DNA from: Planctomycetota bacterium
Lineage (GTDB): Bacteria > Planctomycetota > JAMOSO01
Reading direction: 5' to 3'
Length of the DNA: 6,666 nucleotides
NCBI GenBank assembly: GCA_027063065.1
Contig: JAMOSO010000045.1
Coordinates: 1-6,666 of the forward strand
Shown here: positions 1 to 5,687 of the stretch, piece by piece
Layout of the letters: each line of letters begins with the position of its first letter
How positions within the stretch are numbered: the first letter of the stretch is position 1
Notes under the pieces: model-generated
What the model saw: only the letters and a program-made list of their open reading frames with translations
Told to the model about the DNA's origin: nothing
Database searches by the model: none
Position numbers and translations under genes: made by a program

Positions 1-537
1 ATAGTTAAAGCAAAAAATAAAGGTAAAGATAGTATCGATGAAGATGTTATACATCAGCTAGACGAAATACACTTAAGCTTAATAGCTGGTTTAATTTGGG
101 TTATCATAGGGTTAATTTTATTAGTTTTCAGTTCTAAAATTTTAGTATGGGGTGCAGTATCTGTAGCAAAATACTTTGGTTTAAGTGATTTAGTAATAGG
201 TCTAACTATAGTATCTGTAGGCACTTCATTACCAGAGCTGGCAGCGTCGATAGCGGCTGTTCGTAAAAATGAACACGATATGGCATTTGGCAATATTATT
301 GGTTCAAATATGTTTAATACTTTAACTGTGGTTGCCATTGCAGGCATAATAAAACCTATGAATGTTAGCCCCGAGATTTTAACGCGTGATTGGATGCTTT
401 TAATTACACTTACCTTAAGTTTATTTGTAATGGGTTATGGTTTTAAAAAGCCCGGTAGCATAAACCGCATTGAAGGAACAATATTATTAAGTGTATTTAT
501 TGGCTATATGTTTGTAATATTCTTAGGTTACGCATAA
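1..537 (+). CDS. Calcium/sodium antiporter, CaCA family (YrbG-like), C-terminal half, 5' truncated
   Basis: The reading frame is open from base 1 to a TAA at 535-537, giving 178 residues with no start inside the window. The family exchanges Ca2+ for Na+ or H+ across the inner membrane and has two inverted repeats of about five helices. What is visible is a charged hydrophilic stretch (residues 1-23, matching the central cytoplasmic loop) followed by the second repeat. The alpha-2 signature is intact: GTSLPELAASI near residues 75-85 and GNIIGSNMFN near 97-106, with the acidic Glu and the Asn residues that bind the cation in this family. Three more hydrophobic helices follow, and the protein ends in a short FLGYA tail. 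It is the only + strand gene and converges with the oxidoreductase gene, whose stop codon is 38 nt away. The family call is secure; the ion preference is not visible from the sequence. Confidence 0.93.
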   Translation: MVKAKNKGKDSIDEDVIHQLDEIHLSLIAGLIWVIIGLILLVFSSKILVWGAVSVAKYFGLSDLVIGLTIVSVGTSLPELAASIAAVRKNEHDMAFGNIIGSNMFNTLTVVAIAGIIKPMNVSPEILTRDWMLLITLTLSLFVMGYGFKKPGSINRIEGTILLSVFIGYMFVIFLGYA

Positions 538-575
538 GTAATAAACTCTATAAAACTACACCTAATAAATTACTT

Positions 576-1547
576 TTAGCTTTGTAAAATATGCGTTGCC
601 ACGACATGGGCAGTGTTAAAGGCTAAAACTATAGAACCGCCTTTCATATCATTTGCTAGATCACCTAACAAATACAACCCTTTAACGGTTGTTTCTAAAT
701 TTTCGTCTATGATAGGTTTTTTGTTTTCTATCTTCATCCCTGTAATCGTTAAGAAATTTAGCGGAGTTGTACCACCTATAGCATAAACTATTCTATCAAA
801 CACATGAGGCTCAAACATATTATCTTTAAAAAAGACTTTAGCTTTACCAGCTTCTTCCCCAACTTCTACTATATCACTACCAGCCAATGAGACTACAGCA
901 CCATCAGCAATTAATTGCTTAATAATAGCTTTGTTATGATCGTTCATATACGAAAAATCAGCTTCGCGTGAAGATATAGTTACCTTATTGCCATCACGAT
1001 GTAAAAATTGAACATACTCAGAAGCAGAATCTCCACCCCCTACAACTAACACATTAAGTCCTGTTAATTTAGTAGAAGTGATATCAAACTGAGTCAATTT
1101 TTTAACACTAGAAGCAATTTTATAAGCTGGCTTATTAGGCTTACCAAATATACCTATACCAATAGCACAAAATTTAGATTTAAAATCACCATTAGTTGTT
1201 TGAATTACAAACTCTTCACCTATTTTCTCTACTTTATTTACAAAGGTTTCATATTTAATTTGAATAGAATATTTAGTAGCTGTGTTCTTTAATACGTCCA
1301 AAGCCTCATTTTTACTCATATCAGTGAAGCGCATTATACCATGACAAATAGGATCCATACCCTTAAAATTTGCAGTAACTAATTTTTGGTCTGGGTACAA
1401 CTCACGCATCACCCAAGACTTTTGATCAGCTTTTTCTAAGATTAAGATATCTTCCGAACTAACACCATACTCTATTAATTCCGCCGCCAATGCCACACCT
1501 GCTGGGCCGGCACCAACAATAATATTTTTATATATTTTCTCACTCAT
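576..1547 (-). CDS. FAD-dependent NAD(P)-binding oxidoreductase (thioredoxin reductase-like fold, no redox CxxC)
   Basis: This is a 323-residue two-dinucleotide-fold flavoprotein. The FAD Rossmann motif GAGPAG is at residues 12-17, with a ribose-binding Glu at about 38. The NAD(P)H motif GGGDSASE is at 170-177, and SSRE near 192-195 may contact NADPH phosphate. A C-terminal GLYLLGDLA motif contacts FAD. The only cysteines I count are C68 and C127, so the CxxC pair of true thioredoxin reductases is missing. The Cys of the YpdA-type GGGPCG motif is replaced by Ala16, which argues against a bacillithiol-disulfide reductase. Ferredoxin/flavodoxin-NADP reductase-like or other disulfide-independent roles remain possible; the substrate is unknown. 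The ATG at 1547 overlaps the upstream yggU stop by 4 nt (ATGA) and has a good ribosome site, AAAGGA (1554-1559), 6 nt upstream. It is the last gene of the - strand run. Confidence 0.85.
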   Translation of the reverse strand: MSEKIYKNIIVGAGPAGVALAAELIEYGVSSEDILILEKADQKSWVMRELYPDQKLVTANFKGMDPICHGIMRFTDMSKNEALDVLKNTATKYSIQIKYETFVNKVEKIGEEFVIQTTNGDFKSKFCAIGIGIFGKPNKPAYKIASSVKKLTQFDITSTKLTGLNVLVVGGGDSASEYVQFLHRDGNKVTISSREADFSYMNDHNKAIIKQLIADGAVVSLAGSDIVEVGEEAGKAKVFFKDNMFEPHVFDRIVYAIGGTTPLNFLTITGMKIENKKPIIDENLETTVKGLYLLGDLANDMKGGSIVLAFNTAHVVATHILQS

Positions 1548-1819
1548 AATTTTTCCTTTAATTTATTTAAAACAGCGTTTTTTTCGCCATTAAAATTATT
1601 TATTCTAACAGTCTTAAACGGCGAAGTTAAACCCTTAATGACTTCCACATCAACTTTACTTAAATTTAACTGCTTTGCCAAAAATGTTTTTATTGATTTA
1701 TTAGCTTTACCATTTTCTGGAGGAGCTGAGATCTGCAACTTTAAACGCTCACCCAACATACCAGCAACTTTAGTACGCGAGGCACCTGGCACCACCTTTA
1801 AATCAATATCAATAGACAT
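1544..1819 (-). CDS. yggU: DUF167 / YggU family protein
   Basis: The 91-residue protein has the full DUF167 pattern: a VVPGASRTKV start (residues 9-18), the signature APPENGKAN (32-40), FLAKQL (46-51), and a Gly-x-Thr-Ser-x-x-Lys segment near 63-69 that is usually G-x-TSR-x-K. Here a Pro (P67) occupies the usual Arg position. The length is normal for this small alpha/beta family, whose biochemical role is not established. The gene starts 2 nt after the proC stop and I see no clear Shine-Dalgarno before its ATG (1817-1819), so translation probably depends on coupling to proC. It ends in an ATGA overlap with the oxidoreductase gene. The proC-yggU neighbourhood is common in proteobacteria, where yggT often lies between them; yggT is absent here. 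Confidence 0.93.
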   Translation of the reverse strand: MSIDIDLKVVPGASRTKVAGMLGERLKLQISAPPENGKANKSIKTFLAKQLNLSKVDVEVIKGLTSPFKTVRINNFNGEKNAVLNKLKEKL

Positions 1820-1821
1820 TA

Positions 1822-2610
1822 TTATGCACGTAATTGCCTAGAACGTTCAGCTGCTGCTGAGACCGCTTTAGCAATATTATCAGCTACATTGTGTAAATCT
1901 AAACTCTCTATCGCTGCCTGCGTTGTTCCTCCAGGGCTAGTAACCATTTTGCGCAATTCTGCTGGAGTATTTGGCATATTAAGCAACATTGCCCCTGCTC
2001 CCATACAAGTAGCCGAGGCCAATAATTTTGCCTCTGCATCGCTAAGCCCCTCTTGCACACCAGCTTTAACCATAGCTTCAACCATATAAAAAAAATAAGC
2101 TGGACCGCTACCGCTAACAGCAGTTACTGCATCAATTAATGATTCATCTTCCACCACAATCACCTGCGAAGATGTACTAAAAACAGACTTAACTATATCT
2201 AACTGCTCGGAAGTAACTTCAGAACCACCAAAAACACCAACAGCCCCACACCCTTGCATCACGGGAGTATTTGGCATAACTCGCACAATAGATTTATCAC
2301 TACCCAAAATAGAGGCTATTTTAGATACAGTTACGCCGGCCGCAATAGAAACTATTAACATATTATTGCTGATATACTCTGATATATCCGACAACACCTC
2401 ATGCATAACCTGTGGTTTAACAGCTAAAATTAAAATATCACTACTTTGAATTAAATCTTTAGCAGAGATACATACTTGCACACCCATTTCTGCAAAAATA
2501 TTACATCGATCTTCATTTATATCATATGCACAAATCTCTTTTGAACCAATCAAAGATTGGGCAATTGCCTTTGCCATATTACCTGCACCCAAAAAACCTA
2601 TTTTTTTCAT
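1822..2610 (-). CDS. proC: Pyrroline-5-carboxylate reductase (proline biosynthesis, last step)
   Basis: It reduces 1-pyrroline-5-carboxylate to L-proline with NAD(P)H in the cytoplasm. The 262-residue protein has the N-terminal Rossmann motif GAGNMA (residues 8-13), AVKPQ (63-67), VMPNTP (111-116), the substrate-domain motif AVSGSGPAYFF (164-174), and the C-terminal dimer/active-site signature ELRKMVTSPGGTT (218-230). The length is typical. An in-frame upstream start would add 21 residues, but the ATG at 2608-2610 is chosen because MKKIGFLGAGNMA is the normal ProC N-terminus. It also has a GGAG site (2616-2619) 5 nt upstream. That ribosome site lies over the last codons of the kinase gene, whose stop is 2 nt before this ATG, so the two are translationally coupled. 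All key motifs are intact and the enzyme should be functional. Confidence 0.96.
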   Translation of the reverse strand: MKKIGFLGAGNMAKAIAQSLIGSKEICAYDINEDRCNIFAEMGVQVCISAKDLIQSSDILILAVKPQVMHEVLSDISEYISNNMLIVSIAAGVTVSKIASILGSDKSIVRVMPNTPVMQGCGAVGVFGGSEVTSEQLDIVKSVFSTSSQVIVVEDESLIDAVTAVSGSGPAYFFYMVEAMVKAGVQEGLSDAEAKLLASATCMGAGAMLLNMPNTPAELRKMVTSPGGTTQAAIESLDLHNVADNIAKAVSAAAERSRQLRA

Positions 2611-2612
2611 TC

Positions 2613-3863
2613 TTACTCCACAAATTTCAAAATCGATTGAACACGTCTTTGCTTTAACATATTTAAACCACACTCCAGATATAACGATTTAGATATCCTT
2701 CGCTTTAAATGAAAACGCTTGCCATCTTCTGCCAAAAATGATAATTGCATCAAATCTTCACGTGTATAATTTTTAAATTTTGATTCAGCTATTTTAATAT
2801 AAGCTGCCAATGAATTATTAGTAGGTCCAAAACCTTCCGCATATAAAAATTTGCGTTCCATATCCGTACAAGCTTCGCCAGCTGTTTGATAACGCTTTTC
2901 AGGGTTAATCTCTAACATCTTCATTATAATTTTAGAATAAGCCAGCGGTATATCACTACATACCTCATGCGGTGGCTTAATACTTGTTTTTAATATCAAC
3001 TCATACTTCTGCATCTGCTCTCGAATAGTACCCTTGCGTGCTGGACTAAAAATACTCACACCTGTAGCCATTTGATATGCCACTAATCCTAAAGAAAAAA
3101 TATCACTACGTTTATCAGACTGCGACTTTAAAATTTGCTCTGGCGCCATATATTGCACTTTACCAGCAAGAGCAGCTGTTTCGTCTCCAGCTACAACAGC
3201 AATACCAAAATCTGACAATTTTGCCACACCTTGATTATTTATTAAAATATTTTCAGGAGAAATATCACGATGCACAATAAATTCATGGGCATAATCTAAA
3301 GCACGACAAATTCTACTTACGATAAAAGCACTTAATGAAAGCGGTATTAACAATCCATGCCGTAGATGACTGGTATGAGTTTCGAGTAAATCTGCACCTT
3401 CAATATAATCCATCACAATTAAATATAAGCGCTGTTCTGAATTTCTTTTTTTTAAATTTATCCTAGGCGGACGCTGACACCCTGTAATGGGCCGCCCACC
3501 ACCTTTACGCATCTTATCCATAACAGCATTAGCACGTTGACCAGCACCATGCGTTGTTTTAGGCGCTAAATTTTTTATTTCTGCTTGAAACTCTCTTGGT
3601 AACAAAGACACAGAAACAGATTCTAATCCATGCGATCTAACAATATTTTCATGCCTTAATAAGGCTGCCACATTTGCTTCACGTTTTAAAGCTTCAATTT
3701 GTTTTTCTGTAATAGATCTAATAGTTTTTAAAACAACAATATCACTTACTTCTTCACAATGTTTTTCTGCCAAATAAACAATACCCATACCACCACGACC
3801 AATTTCATCTAAAAATGTATAATTTACTGCCGATGGAAATGAAATATCTGAGAGCCCTGACAC
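2613..3863 (-). CDS. Hanks-type serine/threonine protein kinase with a basic insertion, soluble
   Basis: The 416-residue protein has all the landmarks of a Hanks (eukaryotic-like) kinase. The glycine loop GRGGMGIVY is at 22-30, the ATP-binding Lys is K46 (VVLK), and its likely salt-bridge partner is E62. The catalytic loop HRDISPEN is at 198-205, DFG at 218-220, MAPEQ at 239-243 and DIFSLG at 254-259. Two features differ from the usual form. Between beta-4 and beta-5, roughly residues 82-143 form an extra segment rich in Lys, Arg and Gly. The catalytic-loop Lys (HRDLKPxN) is Ser202, a variant I know from some other bacterial kinases, for example in myxobacteria. The domain ends near residue 340, and a basic tail of about 75 residues without a known domain follows. 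I see no transmembrane or PASTA segment, so it should be cytoplasmic. The start is GTG at 3863 with AGGAGA 4 nt upstream. It lies 69 nt after the HEAT gene and directly before proC. Confidence 0.94.
   Translation of the reverse strand: MSGLSDISFPSAVNYTFLDEIGRGGMGIVYLAEKHCEEVSDIVVLKTIRSITEKQIEALKREANVAALLRHENIVRSHGLESVSVSLLPREFQAEIKNLAPKTTHGAGQRANAVMDKMRKGGGRPITGCQRPPRINLKKRNSEQRLYLIVMDYIEGADLLETHTSHLRHGLLIPLSLSAFIVSRICRALDYAHEFIVHRDISPENILINNQGVAKLSDFGIAVVAGDETAALAGKVQYMAPEQILKSQSDKRSDIFSLGLVAYQMATGVSIFSPARKGTIREQMQKYELILKTSIKPPHEVCSDIPLAYSKIIMKMLEINPEKRYQTAGEACTDMERKFLYAEGFGPTNNSLAAYIKIAESKFKNYTREDLMQLSFLAEDGKRFHLKRRISKSLYLECGLNMLKQRRVQSILKFVE
2616..2619 (-). promoter_or_regulatory. Ribosome binding site deciding the proC start
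   Basis: GGAG lies 5 nt upstream of the ATG at 2608-2610 and overlaps the final codons of the kinase gene. It selects this ATG over the longer in-frame start inside the kinase gene and indicates translational coupling of proC to the kinase. Confidence 0.75.
3466..3496 (-). other. GC-rich hairpin inside the kinase insertion
   Basis: GGCGG (3466-3470) pairs with CCGCC (3492-3496) and CCC (3480-3482) pairs with GGG (3489-3491). Together they form an 8-bp GC stem with a 9-nt bulge and a 6-nt loop. It stands out in an AT-rich gene and coincides with the extra segment of the kinase. It may be a remnant of a small palindromic element or may simply reflect codons for Arg, Gly and Pro. Confidence 0.4.
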
Positions 3864-3867
3864 ACTT

Positions 3868-3873
3868 TCTCCT
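3868..3873 (-). promoter_or_regulatory. Ribosome binding site deciding the kinase GTG start
   Basis: AGGAGA lies 4 nt upstream of the GTG at 3861-3863. The glycine-rich loop begins at residue 22 from this start, which fits a Hanks kinase N-terminus. The site supports the GTG even though it is not an ATG. Confidence 0.72.
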
Positions 3874-3932
3874 AATAATATTGCTAATATATTTTATTGC
3901 AAAATAAATATAATAACGATATATAAAGAATT

Positions 3933-4889
3933 TTAAAGCTTCAATTCAGAAACCGCCTCTATAAGTATACGTTTTAATTTACCCTTAGCCGTTTTACTGG
4001 CATTGATTATTTTTTGGCGAGCTGGTTCGGCTCCACGCTTCATTTTTTTTAATGCAATAGCTGCTTGCATAACCACAAGAGGACTTGAATCTTGCAAACT
4101 TTTAGCCAAAGCTAACGCAGCTCTGTGAGCTAATGGACCCAATTGCCCCAATGCAATCGCTGCGCGCATCCTAACAAAATAATCTTCATCCTGAAGAGCC
4201 TCTATTAACATAGGCACCGTCTGTATAATTTCGCCTTTAAACTTAACAATAGTATCACAAATCGCTGCCCTAACCCATTTGCTTGAATCATGCACTAGCG
4301 ATTCTAAATAAACCAAAGTACGAACTCCGTCTTTATCTAATTTTCCAGCTGCAATTACAGCCTCATAACGTACGTCATCAAATTTGCTTGAATACGCTTG
4401 TATCAATAAAGGCTCTACTCTTTGATAATTAGCTCCTATTTTACCTAAAGCCTTAATACAAGAAGCCAACATATGCGGGCCATAAGAATTAGCACGTTTT
4501 AATAATACTAACTCAGTTTGACTTGCAGCCTTACCAATAGCACCAAGACACTGTGCAGCTTGAGCAGCTACAACTACGTCATTTGAGTTTAAAGCATCAA
4601 CAATAATAGGAAGCGCAGATGCAGATTCTGCCCCCATCATTTCTAATGCAACCAAAGCACATTCTCGTATACGAGATTGATCTGACTTGACAGCATCAAT
4701 CAATAAAGGCAAACAAGGCTTCGCCTGTACGCCCATTTCAGAAAGTTTTTCCAACAGTTTTATTTTTTCTTGATACGATGCAGAACTATATCTGTTTTTT
4801 ATAATATCTACTCTTTGCAAGCTAGATATTTGTGCATAGACAGGTAAACTTACAATTATAAAAATCAAAAAAATAAAACTACGGAGCAT
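3933..4889 (-). CDS. Exported HEAT-repeat protein
   Basis: The 318-residue protein starts with a textbook signal peptide: MLRS, a hydrophobic core FIFLIFIIVSL, then PVYA-Q with cleavage predicted after residue 19. The mature part is made of about seven tandem helical pairs of roughly 35-40 residues with HEAT/PBS-lyase-like patterns, such as PLLIDAV, ECALVALEMMG, AAQAAQCLGAIG, YEAVIAAGKL, VRAAICDTIV and RMRAAIALGQLG. Such solenoids bind other proteins; no catalytic residues are evident. It is presumably periplasmic. The frame stays open upstream, with a TTG at 4934 and an ATG at 4904. I prefer ATG 4889 because it gives the cleanest signal peptide, though the 4904 start has GGA nearby (TGGAAAA) and cannot be excluded. 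The 4889 start overlaps the lipoprotein gene stop by 11 nt, which suggests coupling. The kinase follows after 69 nt. The partner protein is unknown. Confidence 0.88.
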   Translation of the reverse strand: MLRSFIFLIFIIVSLPVYAQISSLQRVDIIKNRYSSASYQEKIKLLEKLSEMGVQAKPCLPLLIDAVKSDQSRIRECALVALEMMGAESASALPIIVDALNSNDVVVAAQAAQCLGAIGKAASQTELVLLKRANSYGPHMLASCIKALGKIGANYQRVEPLLIQAYSSKFDDVRYEAVIAAGKLDKDGVRTLVYLESLVHDSSKWVRAAICDTIVKFKGEIIQTVPMLIEALQDEDYFVRMRAAIALGQLGPLAHRAALALAKSLQDSSPLVVMQAAIALKKMKRGAEPARQKIINASKTAKGKLKRILIEAVSELKL

Positions 4890-5031
4890 GAGTTCTACTA
4901 ACATTTTTCCAGATATCACTGGGGAACTCCACAATTTGGTCTACAGGAGATCTATCATAAGGATCCACGCATCCTTGAAACAAAGATATTACTAAAATCA
5001 AAAGGATATTTGTAATAATTTTTTTATTCAT
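4879..5031 (-). CDS. Small predicted lipoprotein (50 aa)
   Basis: An ATG at 5029-5031 opens a 50-codon frame that ends in TAG at 4879-4881. The product begins MNKKIITNILLILVISLFQGC: a Lys-rich n-region, a hydrophobic core, and a Cys at residue 21. The Cys is preceded by FQG, which is close to a lipobox but has Phe and Gln at the -3 and -2 positions instead of the usual Leu and Ala/Ser. The mature part is only 30 residues, polar, and ends WKNVSRTHAP. The start is 2 nt after the stop of the membrane-protein gene, and the gene overlaps the start of the HEAT gene. It therefore fills the only space between two real genes and keeps the operon spacing. A weak AGAG lies upstream. I do not recognise a family. 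It could be a membrane-anchored subunit or adaptor, or a peptide read mainly for coupling. Confidence 0.72.
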   Translation of the reverse strand: MNKKIITNILLILVISLFQGCVDPYDRSPVDQIVEFPSDIWKNVSRTHAP

Positions 5032-5033
5032 AA

Positions 5034-5564
5034 TTACTCTATAGCTACCTTTTCTGGATTAATATTATTAAAAAGTAAGTCTGTGTCTGAGACAACATCA
5101 TTTACAGAAGCTTCATTTTGTATTTCATCTAAAAGATGTATATTGTTTGCTTTAAAAACATTATCTTTAACTGAACGATCCTTTAAAATTACTGCATAAG
5201 CAGTATCTAAAGCTTTGCGTTGTAATTCAATAGCTGTTTGCAATTTAATATTTTTTTGATGAGTGTTAGCCAAAGAACTACCTACATACCATATCAAAGA
5301 AAACATTGCTACAAACGCTACCATAATAGCCAAAGCCGTTTTATCTTCACGAACTGCAAAATTAGTTTTTTCATTGATTTTATAAAAAAAATAATCTTTA
5401 ACAAACTCTTCTGCTATATAAACTTGCCAATTACCATCTTTAAAATAATGTTTTATATATGATTCTGGAAAATTACCATCTTCAACTAAATGAACTAAAT
5501 TCAGAATAGCACTGGAATCTTGAGAAATTAATAAAGCCGCTTCTTTAATAGATATGTAATGCAT
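5034..5564 (-). CDS. Single-pass membrane protein with HTH-like N-terminus
   Basis: I do not recognise a named family for this 176-residue protein. Residues 4-60 (ISIKEAALLIS, then a helix, then DGNWQVYIAEEFVKDYF) have the pattern of a MerR/excisionase-type winged helix, in which a KEAA helix is followed by a DG-W strand and a closing helix. One transmembrane segment follows at about 76-98 (TALAIMVAFVAMFSLIWYVG). Lys66, Arg72 and Lys75 precede it, so the N-terminus should be cytoplasmic and the C-terminal 78 residues periplasmic. The part from about 100 to 130 is helical and could coil. This topology resembles ToxR/CadC-type one-component regulators, but whether it binds DNA is inference. The start is ATG 5564 with AGGAGA (5575-5580) 10 nt upstream. 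The gene is the first of the seven-gene run, downstream of a terminator and an inverted repeat. Confidence 0.8.
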   Translation of the reverse strand: MHYISIKEAALLISQDSSAILNLVHLVEDGNFPESYIKHYFKDGNWQVYIAEEFVKDYFFYKINEKTNFAVREDKTALAIMVAFVAMFSLIWYVGSSLANTHQKNIKLQTAIELQRKALDTAYAVILKDRSVKDNVFKANNIHLLDEIQNEASVNDVVSDTDLLFNNINPEKVAIE

Positions 5565-5574
5565 TTATAGGTTA

Positions 5575-5580
5575 TCTCCT
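5575..5580 (-). promoter_or_regulatory. Ribosome binding site of the membrane-protein gene
   Basis: AGGAGA on the - strand sits 10 nt before the ATG at 5564. It supports this start, though the spacing is at the long end of the usual range. Confidence 0.7.
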
Positions 5581-5583
5581 AAG

Positions 5584-5638
5584 TTTTAATTTTAAAATCA
5601 CGTCTTATTGGCTATTTATCGGATTTTCAAAATTAAAA
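5584..5638 (-). repeat. Imperfect inverted repeat upstream of the membrane-protein gene
   Basis: The arm at 5584-5599 (TTTTAATTTTAAAATC) matches the reverse complement of 5622-5638 over 16 positions, with one extra base in the second arm. The spacer is 22 nt. It lies between the terminator and the ribosome site of the first gene of the run, where it could be an operator or an RNA stem in the leader. The arms are almost all A/T, so a chance origin cannot be excluded in this genome. Confidence 0.55.
5602..5630 (-). promoter_or_regulatory. Possible sigma-70-like promoter for the seven-gene run (weak)
   Basis: On the - strand a TTGAAA (5625-5630) lies 17 nt before TAAGAC (5602-5607). The -35 box is good but the -10 box matches the consensus at only three of six positions. 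A promoter is expected in this region because a terminator lies just upstream and a 5' gene of the run follows. The exact boxes are uncertain. Confidence 0.3.
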
Positions 5639-5652
5639 TTAAGAGATTAAAT

Positions 5653-5681
5653 AAAAAAGCCCCGCATAACGGGGCTTTTTT
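5653..5681 (-). terminator. Rho-independent terminator after the FecR gene
   Basis: The arms at 5653-5664 and 5670-5681 pair over 12 bp. A GC-rich core (GCCCCG/CGGGGC, 5659-5664 with 5670-5675) is flanked by six A:T pairs, with a 5-nt loop. On the - strand the hairpin is followed by a run of T, 6 nt after the FecR stop. The A/T tract is also present on the other side, so it could work in both directions. It separates the FecR transcript from the seven-gene run. Confidence 0.93.
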
Positions 5682-5687
5682 TATTAA

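Noticed and set aside
54-347. A - strand frame opposite the exchanger
   Set aside because: It lies antisense to conserved exchanger motifs and has no recognisable features.
538-575. Terminator between the convergent exchanger and oxidoreductase genes
   Set aside because: Only a 7-bp A/T-rich pairing (536-542 with 569-575) with a 26-nt loop is visible, too weak to call, although a terminator is expected here.
1638-1841. A + strand frame opposite yggU
   Set aside because: It lies antisense to a clear DUF167 gene and shows no family features.
2611-2673. A 21-residue N-terminal extension of ProC
   Set aside because: It overlaps the kinase coding end, lacks its own ribosome site, and precedes the normal ProC N-terminus with a well-placed GGAG.
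3875-3902. Promoter for the kinase gene (TTGCAA, 16-nt spacer, TATTAT)
   Set aside because: The -10 box would place the transcription start inside the ribosome site, leaving no usable leader; the A/T-rich gap makes such matches likely by chance.
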